This document shows positions 1 to 11,246 of a stretch of 64,000 bases of DNA, one piece after another. The translations under genes were made by a program, and so were the position numbers. Under the pieces are notes generated by a model. The model saw nothing but the letters and a program-made list of their open reading frames with translations, made no database searches and was not told the DNA's origin. This DNA comes from Cocos nucifera. Lineage: Eukaryota; Streptophyta; Magnoliopsida; Arecales; Arecaceae. The first letter of the stretch is position 1; every line of letters starts with the position of its first letter. The stretch is taken from contig QRFJ01003054.1 in assembly GCA_006176705.1 (NCBI GenBank), positions 1-64,000 of the forward strand, read 5' to 3'.

Positions 1-645
1 GTCCGATCCTGACCGCAAACAACCACCACCGCCATGATCACGCATTTACTATTCCTATGGACCGCGTGGACCGACCACATCGTGCATCGCAACCAATCAG
101 CGCATTTTATTGATAGATGAAAAGACCAAAATACCCTATGAACCGTAATGAATTTTCTGTAAACCTTTTAGGGGTCTAGGTCTACCATGTGGCAGGCTCT
201 CATTCATCGTGTCTGCTGAGCTGGCGATCTATACTATTCTGTAGATCGGCTGATGGCTTCTGAGCTTGAGTCGGCTAGCTTGGATGGCTTGGCTCGACGC
301 ATTTAGATGCGCCGACTGCTGCGGCATGGTGGCTTGAGCCATTTGAGCCGTATGTTATTTTTTCATTTAATTTTTTTTTTAATTTTATTTCTTTAGAAAT
401 TCATATCTTTTCCATTTTAGCTCTATTTTGCTCCAAACTTATTTCATTACGATCAAAAAAATGAGCTCTTTTCATTGATTATAAAATTTTATTTTTTATT
501 TTTTATTATTTTATAATTAATTTTTTAATTAATAAAAATATGAATTTCTTAAAAATTATATATAAATTGATCATTAATTTTTAAAAATTAATATAAATTA
601 ATTAATAAATTAATACTTTTATTGGTGAATTTATGGTACTTATCA
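1..645 (-). repeat. 3' LTR of element A (partial)
   Basis: The segment matches the 5' LTR at 5158-6735 and both LTRs of element B. On the minus strand it begins TGATAAGTAC at 645, directly after the polypurine tract, and it runs off the left edge of the window, so about 930 bp are missing. It holds no gene. Confidence 0.9.
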
Positions 646-658
646 CACCCCCCAACTT
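646..658 (-). other. Polypurine tract of element A
   Basis: On the minus strand the sequence AAGTTGGGGGGTG immediately precedes the LTR start at 645. The same tract precedes the 3' LTR of element B. By position it is the plus-strand priming site of reverse transcription. Confidence 0.8.
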
Positions 659-1860
659 AAGCTTTGCTCGTCCTCAGTAAAGAAAGAATTTAGTTTTAAA
701 TACCTTTTTAACTTTAGAGTTTCAAATTTTACCTAAGTAGTTTTTTAAAATGGCCATTGATATTTAGTAGAGCTTAAGTGAGACATATCATTGGGGTATT
801 AATACTTATCAATAGAAAAATTAAGTAAAGAATATTAAATTTTTTTGAACTTCTTCTAAATTATCCCACCTTTATCTCTGATTTGTCTAAACTTTCATAT
901 AGACAAGTGTATTGCTACTTTCATCCTTCATTTATTGATTTTCATTTTTACATTGCCCACTTTTTGATACGAATATCATTGCTTACTTAGGCAATAGGGC
1001 TCGGTTACTTGGTGGAAAATCAATATTTTTTTTTTAACGTTGTACCACTATTGAGTGTTTTAATTTTTTAAGCTTTCTATTTAATCTATATAGCGACTCT
1101 TAGGCCAATGACTCCCAAACTAGTTGGCTTTAGGGCACTAGGTATAGAATACCCCTCGGACTTATTAACTCAAATCAAATAGATTACGAGTTAAGACTAG
1201 CTTTACAATGAGCTTCTTTGCCCTTCCCACCTTTTGATGCGAAACTCAATGCTTGCTTAGGCAAAGAGGCCCGATTACTTAGTGAGAAGTACTTAAAAAT
1301 TATTTTATTAAAATAAATTTATTATATAAAGAAACGTATAATTACCCTACACAAGCCTATAAAAAGTAGACTTTTCTTTGATGCTAGTAGAAATAATTAG
1401 AAATGCTTCAAGAAAAAACTTTTTATGTTCTAGATTTAACTCTTTATTGAATTTTCTTAATACTTAATTCCTCAATATCTCACAGATTCTCTGATCTATG
1501 TATCAATTTTTTTTAAAATTGCTTAGTTTAATTCGATTCTTAAGCATAATCAAATATCTAAATACTAACTTTTTCAAAGATTTAATATTTTAAAATTTTT
1601 ATTTTTCTCTCCTCCAACTTAATCGACATTATCCTCAATAGAGAAAAAAAAATAAAGGATATAATAAAGAACATGAAAGAATACACCTGACTGTATTTTT
1701 GGTCCAGCACATGCCTTTGAAAATTTAGGCTTTTCCTCCAACTTATTCAAATTATCTTAAAAAAATAAACTAAAAAGATAAATTAGATAAAAACTAAATA
1801 TTGGGTTGCCTCTTAACAAGTACTAAGTTTACCGTCTTCAGTCAAACACAATGCAGCTTA
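659..1860 (-). other. Non-coding 3' region of element A with a duplicated cassette
   Basis: About 1.2 kb between the end of the gag frame and the polypurine tract has no coding signal. It contains the Athila-typical stretch around 1800-1815, an inverted repeat of TTGGG and CCCAA seen more intact in B near 18030. It also holds two copies of a roughly 65-75 bp cassette (about 957-1020 and 1216-1290), each containing a near-palindromic core of the type TTGCTTACTTAGGCAA. Element B keeps the same two cassettes at about 18575-18650 and 18862-18935. Confidence 0.7.
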
Positions 1861-3849
1861 CTATCCTGTGTCAAATATTGGATTGACAAATTTCAATGGT
1901 TTAGGATTGCCAATCTCAGAAAGTTGATTTATAATCCCATGATTGATATAATCATTATTAATTTTAGAGATATAATTTATGATCCCATTCTCAGACCCAT
2001 GTTTATTAAGAATTTCTCCTATTTGTTTTTCTAAAATACTCATGAATGGAGTTTTAGGAGTTACGTTTGGTTCAATGGGTGCTGGAATAATGACAAAAGA
2101 CGATTTTAATTCTGAAGGTAAATTAATGTGATCTTGCTTAAATAACTCCATTGATATTTCATTACATGCCTCTTGATTTTTGTAAGAAGAACTGACTTCT
2201 AAGGTTGAAGAGAATATGACATTATGTTTATAAGTCTCGGATAAATCATCTATTCTCTTTTTTCTTTTTTCTATCTCATTTAAATTGAAAGTAGCATCAG
2301 TACTAATTTCTAGCTCGGGTTCTTCTATGTGGTTAGTCTCAGTACTAACTAATTTTTTTAAATTTTTATTTTAGCTAGCATCAGTACTAGCCTCTCTCAC
2401 CTGATCTTGGTATGGGTCCATAAGAATCCTATAGCTTTTAAGTTCAGAAATTACTTTGGTATTCTCAGATTGGGGATTCTTAAGTGAGACATTAAATTGA
2501 TAACTTGGTCCAGGTGGTTGGTGGATATTAGATGGATTGTTTAAAATTGGTAGGTTCGATAGTTGATCTAGTTCTCTCCTCGTGTTAGACTCAACTAATT
2601 ATCCTATTTGAGCTTCTAGTCTGGCGATAGATTGCTGTTGAGTCAGAATCAATTGTTGAAGTTGGTTAAATCTATCATCAGCTAGATTGGTCTGTTGAGG
2701 AGGTGGGTATGAGGGATGATTATAATATGATGGCTGGGTAAACTGACTAGGCTGACCATTATTATAGGCATAATTTTGGTATTGGGATCTATTTTGATAA
2801 TTTTGTACCGATGAAATTTGGGTCTGAGCCTGAGTCTGTTGAGATGTCCAAGAAAAATTATGGTGGTTGCTCCAATCTGGATTATATGAATTTGAAAATG
2901 GATCATTAACCGGCTTGGAGTAGCCTTTAGCAGCTTGGACTTGTTCTTGGATAAAAGATGAAAACTGTGCAGTCATAGGACATTCACTCACATGATGGGT
3001 TGGGCTAGCACAGATTGAACAAATCTCCTGATAATTAGAAGATGATGTGAATTGTGCAGGAGATTGTTGACCTAGGGTTAGGACTTGATCTAATTTCTGA
3101 GCAAGAAAGTCCACTTTATTTATCAAATTTAAATCAGTCTTATGACTAGATTCTAGATGTTTAAATTCATGGATCCCTGCCCAGGTTTGGTGGAAAGACA
3201 ACGAAGCATGGTTAATTGAGTTTTCACTCAGGATTTCAAATAAGGTATAGGCTTCGTCCTCACTCTTGTTCATGAATGCACCTCCACAGGATGCATCTAC
3301 TATCTGTCTGTATTGGTCTCCTAAACCCTCATAGAAAGCTTGAACTATTTGCCACTTAGACAAACCATGGTGTGGGCATTTTCTAAGAAGTTCCTTAAGT
3401 CTCTCCCATGACTCGTGAATCTGTTCCCTAGAAGCTGAGCAAATCCAGTGATAGCTCGCCTCATAGTATTGGTTCGGCCTATGGGGTAAAATTTTTTAAG
3501 AAATTCACTTTGCAAGTCAGCCCAAGTTTTAATTGATCTCCCTATTGTCCCAAGCCAGTACTTGGCTTTGTCTTTTAATGATAAGAAAAATAAAATTAGT
3601 CTAAGGGCATCATTAGTTAAATTTTGAATTCTCACCGTAGAGCAGATTTCTAAGAATTCATCCAGATGTTTATAAGGATCTTCATTGGTGTTCCCATAAA
3701 AAGATGGAAGCATCTGGATTGTAGTCGGCTTGATCTCATAGTGAGTAGCATGAATTTCAGGTAATTGGATACAAGTCGATGGGTTATAGGTGGAAGGAAT
3801 AAAGTATTCCTTTCATCTGCTTAGGTGGTTCTCTAAAATTTTCAGCCAT
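1861..3849 (-). pseudogene. gag: gag pseudogene of element A (Athila-type)
   Basis: This encodes the structural Gag protein of an Athila-type element, which would package the RNA into cytoplasmic virus-like particles. The start is the ATG at 3849. The N-terminal Gag domain (3345-3713) has the family signature with YGNTNEDPYKHLDEF and DKAKYWL. Next come a C-terminal Gag part (2599-3363) with the zinc-knuckle-like CSICASPTHHVSEC, the family phrase YNPDWSNHHNFSW, a Gln/Tyr/Pro-rich stretch, and a tail ending in FDTG at 1861. Damage: a one-base insertion near the start (about 3810), a one-base frameshift near 3421-3432 that splits the two large frames, and a TAA stop just after QIG near 2598. The last two are shared with the copy in B. 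No pol follows. Confidence 0.88.
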
Positions 3850-5133
3850 TTGGTTATCGGATTTAATATAATTCAGCCTTTTAATTTTATGGTTGGGTTC
3901 AACTAGATCAGGTAAAGCGAATTTTCGTACCGTGCATGCACTAGTGCAACCCTATCGTGTTATTCAAAAAAAAATTTTAAATTTTTTTTATATTTTTTTA
4001 TTATTTTATTATATTAAAATTAAAATTTTATTTATTAATTTAATTTAATTTAATTTAATTATTATTTTTAATATTTTTTAGTTAGTTAAATTTAATTTTT
4101 ATTTTATTTTATTTTATTTTATTTTTAGAGGAGAAAGAAGAAGAAAGAAAGAAGAGTTCTAAAGAAGAGGTCCTAAGGAGTCCTAGAACTAAAAAGAGAG
4201 AAAAGAATTAGGTTTAATTAGGTTTGATGTTGGTTAGCAATCAAGTTGATCAATCAATCCTGACTAAAGGTTATCCTAGATCTAGACAGCTCCTAACTGC
4301 CAAGGTCACCTTCAAGCCCTCCAAGTGTAGGATTAGCCAATCAACTAGCCAGGTAAGTATAAGGTCGGTGGGAGTCCCCCCGTTGCTTGCCTTAGACACC
4401 AATTATGCTTGGCCAGGTAAGCTAATGGAACCAATTAGAAACCACCTTCCTTTGGGCCCAGTCGTCCCTGAACCACTTTCCTAGACACCAGTCAAATTGA
4501 CTAACCCTAACCTGGTTCAACTCTTAGGGTTCCTTATCCTATTGAGCTCGAGTTCCTAGGGTTGATGTCTAATTGATTTTAAAATTAAAGGCTTAGGTCA
4601 ATGCAGGATGCTGGTTGGTTGTTTGTGGGCCAAGGAAGGGTGATCAAATCCCCACCTTATCTTGTTTAATTGGGTTGTGCCCTTAATTTGGTTTAATATG
4701 AATATGCACAAAAAAAAATTTTCAATCAAAGGGTTCTATGCAATTTAAACTAGATGCATGCAACTAATTGAATTCTGAAAGGCTTACCTTGCCTCCAGCA
4801 ATCACCAAAATAAAAAAAAATAAAAATAAAATAAATATGATGCATGCTCTAAGCAGTTAAGATTTTTAATCTTATCATGAGATTTTTAATTAGATTTAAA
4901 TAAATATTTTTTAAAATTAATTTAAAAATAAAATAAATAAATAAATAAAATAAAAAGCAAAGAGAACTAGGGTTAGAATTGATCTCACCAAAATTAGATG
5001 CTTTCTTCCTTTTCTCTTTTTTCTATAAAATAAATAAAAAAAATTAGTGAGTAATATTTAAAAAAAATAAAAATTTTATTTATAATTTATTTACAAAAAA
5101 ATTAAAAAGATCAAAAATTTAATCTCCGTGCCT
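3850..5133 (-). other. Leader (5' untranslated region) of element A
   Basis: The 1.3 kb between priming site and gag matches the leader of B (14739-16000). It is AT-rich at both ends, with A/T-rich short repeats at 3960-4130 and 4850-5100. A less AT-rich middle part (about 4240-4560) contains two similar phrases around CTAGACACCAGT and TTAGACACCAAT. The open frame on the plus strand at 4224-4484 has no support and is antisense to the leader. Confidence 0.7.
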
Positions 5134-5151
5134 TCCCCGGCAACGATGCTA
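5134..5151 (-). other. Primer binding site of element A (tRNA-Asp type)
   Basis: On the minus strand TAGCATCGTTGCCGGGGA lies six bases inside the 5' LTR. It matches 15 of 18 positions of the sequence complementary to the 3' end of plant tRNA-Asp, the primer usual for Athila elements. The three mismatches are transitions. Confidence 0.8.
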
Positions 5152-5157
5152 AAAATT

Positions 5158-6735
5158 TGATAGGAACGTGATGTTGTCGCTAAGACACCATGTTTATCAG
5201 TTTAATCCGACTTCTTAAAATAATTAAAAATACTTAAATAGTAGTGAGTCGAGTCGAATCCACAGGAAAGATAGTATTTTTAGATTTGAAATCTTTAATT
5301 TTTTTTTAAAAAAAATTAAAAAATAGATTTTGAAGTCAGAAATTAAAATTATGAAGTAAAAATTAAATTATACAGAAAAGTAAACTTGGTACTAAGATCT
5401 ACTAGTTAGATCTTAGCATCTACTTGCAGAAAAATAAAAAAGTAATAATTAAAATATAGAAATTAAATTGCAATAAAAATAAAGAGCATAAAATTAAAGA
5501 ACATAAAAATAAATATTGCATTAATTAAAATTTCATAATTTAAATACATAAAAAGAAGAAATTAAAACAAGCTGATCTCTAATTTTGGATCGACATTGGT
5601 AGAAAGATAGTGTAGAAGCCTAGCTCTTCTTCTCGGCATCCATTACTTTGAAGCAGCCTTTAACCTATAGCCTGACTTCGCCCTGTACCAAAGCTTCACC
5701 TTGATTGGAAATGTTGATTTCTGAAGGCCTAGGTCCATTTTATAGAGCTAGTGAGGCTAGATATTTTTTCTGGAGGCAATGTGGGACTAAGAATTTTTTT
5801 AATGATCAAAATAGGAGGAAATCTGAGTGAAATTCAAATTAAAATAGCCCCTATTGAGTTCTTTTAATTCTGGCCGTTGGATGGTGATCCGATGCTTCCA
5901 AAAATACCAAAAATAGATATGTAATGGCCCAGATCAAGTCAGATTAATTTCTGACCATTGGATCACGCTTGATGGAGGAATTTACGCCGTTGATCATGCG
6001 CCTAAGAGTTTGATCGCCGTCGGAAGCCTTTTGGACCGTTGGATCGAAGATGGAATCAGGCGCTGCCATTCGATGGCGATTTGGGTGAAATCAGCAACCG
6101 AAAAAGAACCTGACCATCCAATCCTGATCGCAAACAACCACCACCGCACGATCGCACGTTTACTATTCCCATGGACCACGTGGATCGGCCACATCATGCA
6201 CTGCAATCAATCAGCATCTTTTATTGATAGATATAAAGACCAAAATGCCCTGTGAGCCATGATGAATTTTCTGTAAACCCTTTAGGGGTCTAGGTCTACC
6301 ACGTGGCAGGCTCTCATTCGTCGGTGTCTGCTGAGCTACGGTCCATACCATTCTGTAGACCGACTGATGGCTTCTAGGCTTGAGTCGACTAGCTTGGATG
6401 GCTTGGATCGGTGCGTTTGGACGTGCCGGCTGCTGCGGCATGGCGGCTTGAGCCGTATGTTATTTTTTCATTTAAATTTTTTTATTTTATTTCTTTAAAA
6501 ATTCATATCTTTTTCGTTTTAGCTCCATTTTACTTCAAACTTATTTCGTTATAATAAAAAAATGAGCTCTTTTTATTAATTATAAAATTTTATTTTTTAT
6601 TTTTTATTATTTTATAATTAATTTTTTAATTAATAAAAATATGAATTTCTTAAAAATTATATATAAATTGATAAAAATTAATATAAATTAATTAATAAAT
6701 TAATACTTTTATTGATAAATTTATGATACTTATCA
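5158..6735 (-). repeat. 5' LTR of element A
   Basis: This 1578-bp LTR runs on the minus strand from TGATAAGTAT at 6735 to CCTATCA at 5158. It matches the partial LTR at 1-645 and the two B LTRs, with TG...CA ends. The minus-strand TATA-like box TATAAAA lies at 5738-5744, just upstream of a stretch that matches the transcribed part of the B LTR. Several open frames inside (for example 6010-6255 and 6211-6441) are chance frames. Confidence 0.9.
5738..5744 (-). promoter_or_regulatory. TATA box in 5' LTR of element A
   Basis: Minus-strand GCTC-TATAAAA-TGG occupies the same position as TATAAAAA in both LTRs of element B (14131 and 20278). This supports it as the core promoter of the family. Confidence 0.6.
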
Positions 6736-6736
6736 G

Positions 6737-6868
6737 ACTCCATCCTCTTCTGGACCATCATCTTCTTCTAGACCATCACCTTCTCCTAGACCCACTCCTC
6801 ACTTATCCTCTACTAGACCCAAATCTTTTCCTGAACCCATCATTGAGTTCCTTTCTGATGAGGACTAG
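6737..6868 (+). pseudogene. C-terminal fragment of an element K reading frame
   Basis: An open frame of 43 codons enters from the insertion point of A and stops at TAG 6866-6868. It is Pro/Ser-rich with repeated PSSS, SPSPRP and TRP phrases and ends with an acidic tail, FLSDED. It lies about 470 bp before the polypurine tract, where SIRE-type elements carry the end of pol or an env-like frame. I cannot tell which of these it belongs to. The N-terminal part has been separated by A. Confidence 0.45.
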
Positions 6869-7324
6869 GTCTAGTATCTCTTTTATTTTGACTTTCGATT
6901 TAGGTATGTTGGTATAAAATTCATTTTTTGTAAACCAACATACATTATCTATGTATTATTACATCTTACAATGAAATCAATCCTTTTTATGTTCTTTCCT
7001 TTTTATGATTCTCTTATTGTTGTGATCTTGATGCTGACAAAAAGAAAAAGAAATATTAAGAAGAAATATGCAAATGTATAATTAATTCAAACCAAAATAC
7101 AAAAATATAATCAATTCAAACTAATATACACAAGAAAGGGACTTTTGGAAAATGAAATGATTGAAATGTACAAATACAAAATGAAAAGAACGTTATTCAA
7201 ATCCTATTCATTTCATGAGAGTATACATTAAGGAGGAGCTTTAGCATAAAAATTTTGTATTCATTAGTTCATGATATAGATATTGCTTAAACTCCTTTTA
7301 TGGCTTACTTAATATTTTATCATC

Positions 7325-7341
7325 ATCAAAAAGAAGGAGAA
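7325..7341 (+). other. Polypurine tract of element K
   Basis: The purine-rich run CAAAAAGAAGGAGAA lies directly before the LTR start TGTTGAAC at 7342. The matching tract in H is on the minus strand at 31886-31903. Confidence 0.7.
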
Positions 7342-8647
7342 TGTTGAACTCCCTAAGTGATTTTGATGATGACCAAATATTAAAGCAAATAATTACTAAT
7401 ATATATATTTTTAAGTATTCTAATATCAGAAGAAAGAGAGCCCTTTGATCAAAATAAGGAAGATATAAAGTAGAATTTAAATAAAAATCGAATCTCCTTG
7501 ATTGGTGCAAAAATTCTCTTAAAATTATCTTGGAGCAGTCTTCGAGATGTTTCAAAATTTTTCTGAGAGCTCTCGAGTAGACTGGCACACTCTAAACGCA
7601 GTTGTAACTCAATTTCGAGAGATCTCGAGAGCTCTCGATCTCAAATGATAGAAATTCAGTTTCTGTGCTTTGAGAGTAAGATGTCTCATAGGATTCTCGA
7701 GAGGTCTTGCAATTCCAACGAGACATCTCGTTCAGAATCGAGAGATCTCACTCTTAGATGAGCCATTTTTTTAGAAAGTTAATTTTTCGTATGACTGAAG
7801 GCGAGAGCTCTCTTGATCAAATCAAGAGGACTCATAACCTGGCAAGACATCTCGAGACAAATAGAGAGGTCTTGAGACTCAGTGACAACCTTTTGATGGG
7901 ACATTTCAGATCAGATTTTTTCGATCCCAATGGCTTATTGCTGCTCTCCAACGATCGAATTTTACTTTTTTCTAAGCTTCAATCATCACCAGAAGAGAGA
8001 GAATGCTATAGATATAAAAGGAAGAAGGCTTATTTTTAATTGATCCAAGAAAAATGAGAGAAAGCAAAGCACGCTCTGTTCTTGAACGAATATCTAATCT
8101 CCAATCAATCAGTTCTCTCAAGCTTTGAAAAATCCTTAGGTGCATTAACTCCATGTATTCAAAGAAGCTTTCAATGAACTACGAGAATAACTTTTCTGCT
8201 CATTCAAAGGGACATTTCGAGTTGTAAAATTTCTTTTTCTCTTTTCGTATACTTGATTTCAGTAGGGATTGAAACTTGGATTTGGAATTTTTCTTCTCTC
8301 TATTTATTCAGATTGATTTATGTGATCCTTGTAAGGATTTTGGTTGGTAAACCTAGAGAAAAACCAACTGAGTTTTTGGATAGTGAGTCCGAAAAAACTA
8401 TCCAGCTGTAATCTTGCGGGATTATAGTAAAATTCCCAAGAGTTTGCTTGGAGAGTGGACGTAAGTGCTGAAAGAGCACCGAACCACTATAAAATTCTCT
8501 TGTTTGTGTGTGTGCTCTTGCTTGTATCTTCTATTTGCTCTCACATTTGATTCACTTAGGATTTAATCATTTATCACCGCACATATCTGCTTTAAATTTT
8601 TGAAAATTCAATTCATCCTTCCTCTTGGGTTGTCTATCCAAGCAATA
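7342..8647 (+). repeat. 3' LTR of element K
   Basis: A 1306-bp LTR, start TGTTGAACTCC. Its end, CAATA, is placed by alignment to H, whose LTR also ends ...CAATA. It carries a dense set of short self-complementary motifs of the type GAGANNTCTC between about 7565 and 7870. It also carries the block around 8440-8480 (GCTTGGAGAGTGGACG) that is conserved in both H LTRs. Frames at 7758-8039 and on the opposite strand are incidental. Confidence 0.8.
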
Positions 8648-9149
8648 ATGGAGAACTCTATATCTTGAGTATACAGACTCAGACTTTATGTCTGACATGG
8701 ATGATCGAAAGTCGATATTTGAAAGTCTATTCCTGTGTAATGGTGGCACTGTAAGCTGATAGAGTTTTAAGCAGACAGTGATAGCAGACTCTATCATGAA
8801 AGTAAAATACATCGCTACCTCGAAAGCTACGAAGGAGGCATTCTAGTTCAAGAAGTTTGTTGCAGAGCTTGGAGTGATGCTATCAGATGTCGTTCTTCTG
8901 TACTGCGATAACAATGACGCCATAGTCCTAGCTAAGGAGCCGAGGTCTCATCAAAAATCCAAACACATCGAATGGCATTTCCACCTCATTCATGATTATC
9001 TCGAGAAGAGATACATCGAGGTTAAGAGAGTCGACACTATAGATAATATGGCTAATCCACTAATGAAGTCTTTTGACCAGCAAAAGATTGAAGCACATCT
9101 TGAGAAGATGGGATTTAGATTGGCTTTAGGTCAAGTGGGAGTTTGTTAG
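8648..9149 (+). pseudogene. pol: copia RNase H fragment (element J pol end)
   Basis: This is the C-terminal RNase H domain of a Ty1/copia polyprotein, which degrades the RNA strand during reverse transcription. Visible are the first active-site region YTDSDFMSDMDDRKS, the third active-site Asp in LLYCDNNDA, the EPRSHQKSKHIEWHFHLI block, and the C-terminal NMANPLMKSF-like block. The frame is broken by TGA and TAG codons near 8755 and another TAG near 8844. The expected catalytic Glu region reads MKVKY instead of an EAEY-like motif. The longest clean part is 8874-9149. The stop codon TAG at 9147-9149 lies inside the LTR. Confidence 0.85.
9131..9143 (+). other. Polypurine tract of element J
   Basis: TCAAGTGGGAGTT precedes the LTR start TGTTAGATG at 9144. 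It is at the same time coding sequence for the last residues of pol. Confidence 0.8.
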
Positions 9150-11124
9150 ATGTATGCCCCAGAAGTCAGATTGGCCGATACTTATAAAATACTTTCTAAG
9201 AGTATTTTTATAATTTTGACTTAAAATTAATAAAAAAATTATTTATTCTATCACATTGTGTATAAAATATCTATGATACATTCATTGAGTTAATGGGTAT
9301 GATAACATATATTCTCAAGAGTTAAGAATTTAAGGCATGTGTTATCATAATTAACTCATAAACTGCTCTCAATCGTAGGATCATCACGTGGATGGTGATC
9401 GATTCGAAAGATCAATATATGATTGCTTTCCTAGTATAGATGAATTTTAAGTCTATGGTGTGGCAACACCAGAGTGAGAGTACAGATACTTATTGGAAAT
9501 AAGGGCACGGAGCGTGACCATCTCGAGCAGTGATAAGGAAGTCTACCTTCTCATCAATGATTAGCTCGATGCTATAGTCTTGTGTTTGATTCTTTGACCT
9601 GAGGTGCATTGGCAGTTCATCTTAAGTTTGTTATAATTTGACTACATCATAACTTAGTTTTCTAGCCATTTGAAATCCTGAGGTGTATGTTGGCTATAGC
9701 ATGTTCATTGTAGAAATTGGATCACACCAACATGGGATCTATCAACCTCGATAGAGGAGTAGTTCTATGATGAACATGAGATCTAGTTCTAAAGCCCATA
9801 ATCATGGTAGTGTGAATATTATAGAAAGGAGTTTCTATTAGGATTTTATATCGGATTCGAATCAAATGATTCATTCATATGATAGGTGTAGGGTTTGACG
9901 AGTTCATCTTGATCTAGATCCTGTCGGGGCTTATGATTAAAGAACCCAATCACATAGGTAGCTACACCGAGAGGTTCATATTTAATTTTAATGGATTACC
10001 ACTATATACTACTAGGTGTCACTGGTGGATTTTGGAATCAATTAGAATTATCTTGATGATCGACGATTCTAATTGGATGAATCAGAAGAGTTCTGATCCA
10101 TTGAAAGATGTTTTGATGATGTTGATGATGGAGATCTTGACATGTTCTATTACCATACAAAACTAAACCTAATTGGATCACATAAACAAGGATTTGGATC
10201 TGGATGTCATCAATTGGGCTAACCTAGTTTGATTGATTTGGATTAGATCCAATCAGGTTCAAAAAAATCATGCTAGCATACGATTGGACTTGACTTTCTC
10301 CTTCTATGCACTTTTTGATTGGTCTAGACTTAGTCAAATTTGATTTAGCTTATTCAGAAACTTTATCTGGTCTTGTCATGGTCTGACTGGATCTTGTTCT
10401 GATCAAAATAGAGCTTGTCTTGATGAGATCAAGACTTGTCCTAACAAGATCAGGGTTTGTCCTAAAACCATGATCTGGAATTAGGATAAGGGCCATTTGA
10501 CCCATTCTTTGTAGGAAAGAAGGGAAGGGGCATGTGCCCCCTAAGAGAATCTAGGGGCACGCACCCCCAAGTGATTCATGAAGAGTAAGAAGGCGCATGC
10601 CCCCTTATGACGTATCCCCTTAGTGGATAAGGTTGAAGGAGAGTTTGAATAAGTTCTAACTCTCGGGAGATTAAGTCTTGCATCAAAACCCTTCTTATCC
10701 CAAATTGTTGGTGCACTATTTTTGGTTTTTGTGCGACAAAAATCAGAAGAGAAACCTGAGATGGCATGGAGCATTGAAGGGAGTCTTTTTGCTTTAAGCA
10801 AACTAGTTGCTTAAAGCCATAGGACTCAAGGGTTGCACATTGGTCTATAAAAGGACCCCTGCACCTAGGCTTTTGTTAATTCCAGTTCTCCATGCCCAGG
10901 TGCTGCTTCTCCGTCCATCTCCCATGCCTCTTCTTCTGATTCTCTCCCTCTTCTTCATGCCCAAAAGGTTGGGCAAAACAGCGATCAAAAGTTGAGTGCT
11001 GCTGTTGCAAAGAACAAGTAAAGGTGATCTTTTTCGTGAGATGGATGCACTACTGCCGAAGATTAGATCTAAGGCAATCCTTATCTTGTAGGTTCTATCG
11101 GCGAGATCCCAATTTCTACCTTCA
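9144..11124 (+). repeat. 3' LTR of element J
   Basis: A 1981-bp LTR from TGTTAGATG to ...CTACCTTCA. Its ends were placed with the help of solo LTR I, which begins TGTTAGATA and ends CCCTTCA. A TATA box lies at 10846-10853. Downstream is a C/T-rich stretch (10880-10960) also seen in I near 40230-40290. Frames such as 10541-10801 on the minus strand are incidental. Confidence 0.85.
10846..10853 (+). promoter_or_regulatory. TATA box in LTR of element J
   Basis: TATAAAAG is followed by GACCCCTG. The homologous place in solo LTR I reads TATAAATA followed by AGACCCTG (40160). Confidence 0.6.
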
Positions 11125-11182
11125 GTGATCTCCAATGGCCATCTATTTTCTGCACCAATAGAATTACCACTAGAGAAAAAGA
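11125..11182 (+). other. End of 5' LTR and decayed primer binding site of element C
   Basis: The last 33 bp of the LTR (ending TTTTCTGCACCA at 11157) are followed by TACCACTAGAGAAAAAGA at 11165-11182. In element L the same region reads ...TTTTCTGCACCA and then TGGCGCTAGAAGGAAGGG, so the C version is a mutated copy of that priming site. I did not assign the tRNA. Confidence 0.7.
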
Positions 11183-11246
11183 CCTATGAGCCCTTATTCT
11201 AAAAGGAGTACTCAGTCGAGCAGTTATTCCTGATATTCAAGTGAAA

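Larger units (their letters stand above)
1..6735 (-). mobile_element. Element A: Athila-like gag-only LTR retrotransposon, left end cut by window
   Basis: Read on the minus strand the order is 5' LTR (5158-6735), tRNA-Asp-type priming site, leader, gag, 3' untranslated region, polypurine tract, partial 3' LTR (1-645). It is the same family as element B, which lies in opposite orientation at 13123-20869, and the two agree along their whole internal regions. No protease, reverse transcriptase, RNase H or integrase is present between gag and the 3' region. That fits a gag-only terminal-repeat element or large deletion derivative. It sits in the internal 3' part of element K, because K sequence resumes at 6736. 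Only one flank is in the window, so the target duplication (expected to be the five bases from 6736) cannot be confirmed. Confidence 0.9.
6736..8647 (+). mobile_element. Element K: 3' portion of a SIRE/Maximus-like copia element
   Basis: A remnant running from the insertion point of A to the end of its 3' LTR. It comprises the end of an element-encoded frame (6737-6868), about 450 bp of untranslated sequence, a polypurine tract, and an LTR that is clearly related to the LTRs of H by shared GAGANNTCTC motifs and by the 3' end with CCTCTTGGGTTG. K's own left portion is beyond A and outside the window. On the right, copia RNase H sequence of J begins at 8648, so K appears to be inserted within J. 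Confidence 0.75.
8648..11124 (+). mobile_element. Element J: 3' portion of a plus-strand copia element
   Basis: J consists of the end of copia RNase H followed by a polypurine tract and a complete 3' LTR (9144-11124). The upstream pol and 5' LTR must lie left of K, outside the window. J's LTR is followed at 11125 by the last 33 bp of the 5' LTR of element C and C's degenerate priming site, so J is inserted near the end of C's 5' LTR. Solo LTR I (38466-40748) belongs to the same LTR family. Confidence 0.8.

Noticed and set aside
4224..4484. 86-codon plus-strand frame in the A leader
   Set aside because: It is antisense to the element and its counterpart in B is not kept.
7758..8039. 93-codon plus-strand frame
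   Set aside because: It lies wholly within the K LTR, has no similarity known to me, and is not open in the H LTRs.
8874..9149. RNase H-like frame as a domesticated gene
   Set aside because: It is directly followed by polypurine tract and LTR and preceded by stops in the same domain, so it is the end of J pol.
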